8,287 nucleotides of DNA, from contig JANOLP010000195.1 in assembly GCA_031419835.1 (NCBI GenBank), forward strand, positions 1-8,287, read 5' to 3'. A program made the position numbers and the translations under genes. The DNA is from JALYOK01 sp031419835 (lineage in GTDB: Bacteria > Pseudomonadota > Gammaproteobacteria > Burkholderiales > JALYOK01). A model generated the notes under the pieces. That model was given only the letters and a program-made list of their open reading frames with translations, searched no databases and was not told where the DNA came from. Below are positions 5,564-8,287 of the stretch, in pieces; position 1 is the stretch's first letter; every line of letters starts with the position of its first letter.

Positions 5564-6586
5564 TCACTTTTCATCCCTCACGTATTTCAATCGTCGTTGC
5601 ACCGGAAACAAATGCAAATCAAATCGCTTCGAAATCGCGCCCCACAATCCAGCGCGCAGTCTGACCACGATCACGATGGCCAGCAAACCTAAGCCGATTA
5701 AATACCAACTGCCGTAGTCGGAAAAGAATTTATTTAGGAACCAAAAAATCAGCGCGCCTAGGATAGGCCCTTCGATGGTGCCGATACCGCCGATCAGCAC
5801 GATGAAAATCGTGAACGCCGTCCAGTTCACACCAAATGCGACGTCGGGGGAGATGCGCAGATTGCTCAGATAATACAGCGCGCCCGCCAACCCCGCGCCG
5901 AAACTGGCCAGCACATAAACGATTAGCTTGGTCGATTTTACGTTGATACCCTGGCTTTCGGCCGCCACTTCGCTATCGCGGATAGCAGTGAGCGCTAGCC
6001 CAAACCTGGAGCGTAACAATCCATAAACCAAACCTACCGCGAAAATGACAGCGCTTAAAGCAAGCCAATAGGTAATCATTTCTCGCGTGGCTTTGGGGAT
6101 ACCCGCAAGTGCGGTCAAGCTCGTGCCCGAGCCGCCGCCGAGTGCGGAAATATTCGCGAAAAATAGGCGAAAGACTTCGGCGACAACCCAGGTACCAATT
6201 GCAAAATATCCACCTTGCAATCGAAATACAAATCGTGAAGTTGGAAATGCAAATAGTGCGGCGATCAACGCCGCAAGCGGCACCGATAAAAATGGATTGA
6301 CGCCAAGTTTATTGGCAAGAATCACTAAAAAGTATCCGCCCAATCCGACAAACGCTTGCTGGCCGATCGACACCATCCCGCCGTATCCCGCGAGCAAATT
6401 CCACATCATCGCGAACACCAAATAGCAGGCGATTTCCACCACTTCGCGCATCCATCCGGAGTTTCCCCACCACGGGAGCGTCACTGCTGCGGCGAATAAA
6501 ACGACGCCAACGATACTCGCGATTCGGCTTGCACGGGTAGCGCGCTCAACGGAAAAATTCGTGGGATGTCTCGATGCGTTCATCAT
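5564..6586 (-). CDS. livM: Branched-chain amino acid-type ABC transporter permease LivM
   Basis: A 340-residue polytopic inner-membrane protein, one of two permeases of a Liv-type (HAAT) importer. After a short basic N-terminus there are about eight to ten hydrophobic segments spread from about 22 to 310. Family marks: WNLLAGYGGMVSIGQQAFVGLGGY (written in two parts: WNLLAGYGG at 62-70, then MVSIGQQAF), RLQGGYFAIGT at about 122-131, the ABC-contacting loop RSRFGLALTAIRDSEVAAES (192-211) followed by QGI, and LIGGIGTIEGPILGALI. The ATG at 6586 overlaps the livH stop by four bases (ATGA), indicating translational coupling; a second ATG follows at once. Substrates of this family range from Leu/Ile/Val to urea, short amides and aromatic acids, so the amino-acid label is a family name rather than proof of substrate. 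The C-terminus ends in a basic tail. Confidence 0.93.
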   Translation of the reverse strand: MMNASRHPTNFSVERATRASRIASIVGVVLFAAAVTLPWWGNSGWMREVVEIACYLVFAMMWNLLAGYGGMVSIGQQAFVGLGGYFLVILANKLGVNPFLSVPLAALIAALFAFPTSRFVFRLQGGYFAIGTWVVAEVFRLFFANISALGGGSGTSLTALAGIPKATREMITYWLALSAVIFAVGLVYGLLRSRFGLALTAIRDSEVAAESQGINVKSTKLIVYVLASFGAGLAGALYYLSNLRISPDVAFGVNWTAFTIFIVLIGGIGTIEGPILGALIFWFLNKFFSDYGSWYLIGLGLLAIVIVVRLRAGLWGAISKRFDLHLFPVQRRLKYVRDEK

Positions 6587-7449
6587 TTAGTTTTCGGAAA
6601 TAACCCGCTGGGTCGAACAATTAGCATCGCAAGAAAAACAAAATGGCCGAATAGAATTCCCCAGCCGGGATCGATACGAAAGCCAATCGCCTGCGCAACG
6701 CCGAGGATGATCCCGCCGGAAAACGTTCCCCAGAACGAGCCCATGCCGCCGATGATCACCGCCTCAAACGCGTAGAGCAGCAAGCCAGGGCCGTCCGTCG
6801 GCGCGATGGTGGTGCGCATGCCTTGCAGCACACCGGCAATCGCAATCAACACGAACGCGATCGCGGTGGCGAGCGCATAAACGTGTTTGTGATCTAAGCC
6901 CATCAATTGCGCCGCTTCTTTATCGTCGCTCGTCGCGCGAAAGGCGCGGCCGATCGCGGTGTTGCCGAACAGCCATTGCATCGCCGCCGCTGCGCCAACG
7001 GCCACGACAAAAATAATCAGCGGCAACACGCCAACAAAAAGGTTTTCCGTGAGCTGCACGCTTTTCGTTTCTAGTCCCAACACGCTGATCGAACGCGTGT
7101 CGGCCGAAAAGATTTCCATCAATAAATTTTGAATCACAATCGAGAGCCCGAACGTGACAACCAACGACGGTAGCGGATCGTTGCCGAGCGTGCCATTTAA
7201 TATGCCGCGCTGAAGTCCATAGCCGAATACAAATGCAAGTGGCAGCAACAGAAGCAGCGCGATCCACAGATTCAAGCCCAAGCTCGCCGTCGCAGCAAAT
7301 GCGGCGAACGCGGTCAAAATAATAAAATCGCCATGTGCGACATTGGTCAGTCGCATCACGCCGAACATCAGCGATAGGCCCATCGCGAACAGCGCGTACA
7401 GCCCGCCCAGCATTACGCCTTGCACAATCGTGTTGATCCACTCGATCAT
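6583..7449 (-). CDS. livH: Branched-chain amino acid-type ABC transporter permease LivH
   Basis: A 288-residue inner-membrane permease pairing with LivM. The N-terminal signature is clear: GGLYALFAMGLSLMFGV followed by MRLTNVAHGDF (about 15-42), as in LivH proteins. The cytoplasmic loop for the ATPase is NTAIGRAFRATSDDKEAAQL with MGLD (about 163-186). The C-terminal VIIGGMGSFWGTFSGGIILG and LIVRPSGLFPK motifs are also typical. Length is normal. The ATG at 7449 has no strong ribosome binding site just upstream, and the 175-base gap to livF contains a palindromic repeat. Its own stop overlaps the livM start. Confidence 0.94.
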   Translation of the reverse strand: MIEWINTIVQGVMLGGLYALFAMGLSLMFGVMRLTNVAHGDFIILTAFAAFAATASLGLNLWIALLLLLPLAFVFGYGLQRGILNGTLGNDPLPSLVVTFGLSIVIQNLLMEIFSADTRSISVLGLETKSVQLTENLFVGVLPLIIFVVAVGAAAAMQWLFGNTAIGRAFRATSDDKEAAQLMGLDHKHVYALATAIAFVLIAIAGVLQGMRTTIAPTDGPGLLLYAFEAVIIGGMGSFWGTFSGGIILGVAQAIGFRIDPGWGILFGHFVFLAMLIVRPSGLFPKTK

Positions 7450-7479
7450 TGAGTATCGTATGAATGAGCGACGGCTTGC

Positions 7480-7561
7480 CCCTCACCGCGGCTCTCTCCC
7501 CGCAAGCGGGGCGAGGGGACACTCCCTCTCGCGCCAAGGCAGGAGAGGGTTGGGGTGAGGG
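7480..7561. repeat. Palindromic G/C-rich intergenic repeat between livF and livH
   Basis: Outer arms CCCTCACC (7480-7487) and GGTGAGGG (7554-7561) are perfect inverted copies. Inside are the hairpins CCCCGC-AA-GCGGGG around 7498-7511 and CCTCTC/GAGAGG around 7524-7548. The text resembles the CCCTCTCCC-type intergenic repeats dispersed in many proteobacterial genomes. It lies between two genes of one transport operon and could fold in the mRNA to stabilise the livF part or reduce read-through. It has no coding capacity and no transposase. Confidence 0.75.
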
Positions 7562-7624
7562 TGAGCGCGGTTGATGAGAAAATTGTCATATATTTAAATG
7601 AGACTCAATCGTTGCGTACCCCGC

Positions 7625-8287
7625 TCATACGCCGAAATAGGCGCTGGAAATTTGCTCGCGCGTGACTTCGTTTGATTTTCCGCTCAGCGACACCTTGCCT
7701 TCTTGAAAACAATACAGTCGATTCGACACGCGCTGCGCCAGGCCGACATCCTGCTCAACAATGATCGCCGTCAAGCCACCGGCGGTAATTTTCGGCAGCG
7801 CATCGTAAATATCTTTCACCACGATCGGTGCAAGCCCGAGCGAAAGCTCGTCGCAGATTAACAATTTCGGATTGGCCATCAACGCGCGGCCGATCGCGAC
7901 CATTTGTTGCTGCCCGCCGGAAAGCGACAGACTTGGCACGTTACGTTTCTCGCGCAGGATTGGAAAGAGTTCGAATACTTTCTCTAGATTCCACGGCCCA
8001 GCACGTTTGGTGTAGGCGCCTAGCAATAAATTTTCTTCCACACTTAAACTTTTAAACAAGCGCCGACCTTCGGGCACCATCGCGATTCCCAGTTCGACGA
8101 TTTTTCCCGGCGCCCACCCGCCAATGGCGTTTCCCTCGAACATCACATGATCACGGGCCGCGCTGATGAGTCCCGTCAACGTTTTGAGGAACGTCGATTT
8201 ACCGGCACCATTCGCACCAATAATCGCAATCAGCTCGCCGGCATCGACTTCAAAATCGATCCCGAACAGCGCTTGAAAATCGCCGTA
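7625..8287 (-). CDS. livF: Branched-chain amino acid-type ABC transporter ATP-binding protein LivF (5' end missing)
   Basis: The reading frame is open to the right edge, so the gene is partial; 220 residues are visible and probably only about ten N-terminal residues are lost. The first visible residues, YGDFQALFGIDFEVDAGE, match the start of LivF proteins. Seen: Walker A GANGAGKST (24-32), MVPEGRRLF in the Q-loop region, the signature SLSGGQQQ (about 121-128), Walker B LLICDE (142-147) followed by LSLGLAP, and VEQD in the switch region, the usual Liv variant lacking the classic His. A TTG near 8179 is an internal codon, since Walker A lies before it. LivF is one of two cytoplasmic ATPases driving the importer; livG and the periplasmic binding protein would be expected outside the window. 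Confidence 0.94.
   Translation of the reverse strand, partial: YGDFQALFGIDFEVDAGELIAIIGANGAGKSTFLKTLTGLISAARDHVMFEGNAIGGWAPGKIVELGIAMVPEGRRLFKSLSVEENLLLGAYTKRAGPWNLEKVFELFPILREKRNVPSLSLSGGQQQMVAIGRALMANPKLLICDELSLGLAPIVVKDIYDALPKITAGGLTAIIVEQDVGLAQRVSNRLYCFQEGKVSLSGKSNEVTREQISSAYFGV

Noticed and set aside
6920..7537. 205-residue frame overlapping livH on the same strand
   Set aside because: It is the out-of-frame shadow of livH and runs through the palindromic repeat; no membrane or other domain features.

Overview
The window reads as a chromosomal piece of a Gram-negative proteobacterium, most likely beta- or gammaproteobacterial. It carries an outer-membrane two-partner secretion (TPS) locus whose exoprotein starts with an ESPR-type extended signal peptide, a proteobacterial-type 3-oxoadipyl-CoA thiolase, and a Liv-type ABC importer. 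The exact taxon cannot be fixed from the sequence.

Left part (1-2768, minus strand): a compact operon read right to left, tpsB (FhaC/ShlB/CdiB-type transporter), then an HlyC-type lysine acyltransferase, then the first 70 codons of a tpsA exoprotein (FhaB/CdiA type). Gaps are -1 to 20 bases, so the three are almost certainly cotranscribed. The inferred product is a large surface exoprotein that is fatty-acylated in the cytoplasm before Sec export and TpsB secretion. The leader of tpsB carries a clear cyclic-di-GMP-I (GEMM-I) riboswitch aptamer (2667-2768). A 14-bp hairpin (2562-2609) follows it and buries the tpsB ribosome binding site right next to the start codon. This looks like translational control of the whole TPS locus by the biofilm second messenger, and it is the most interesting thing in the window.

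Middle (2769-4152): a divergent, accessory-looking stretch on the plus strand with an unrecognised 80-residue protein and a 155-residue protein with two AP2-like DNA-binding units. About 316 bases without a convincing gene follow, between convergent genes.

Right part (4153-8287, minus strand): livF (lacking only its extreme N terminus), livH and livM of a branched-chain-amino-acid-type ABC importer, then a 3-oxoadipyl-CoA thiolase (pcaF type). livH and livM overlap by 4 bases. The livF-livH gap holds a palindromic G/C-rich intergenic repeat. The livM-pcaF gap holds a six-copy heptamer tandem repeat and a diverged 22-bp direct repeat. The association suggests the importer may take up an aromatic acid or dicarboxylate degraded through 3-oxoadipate, but no substrate-binding protein is in view.
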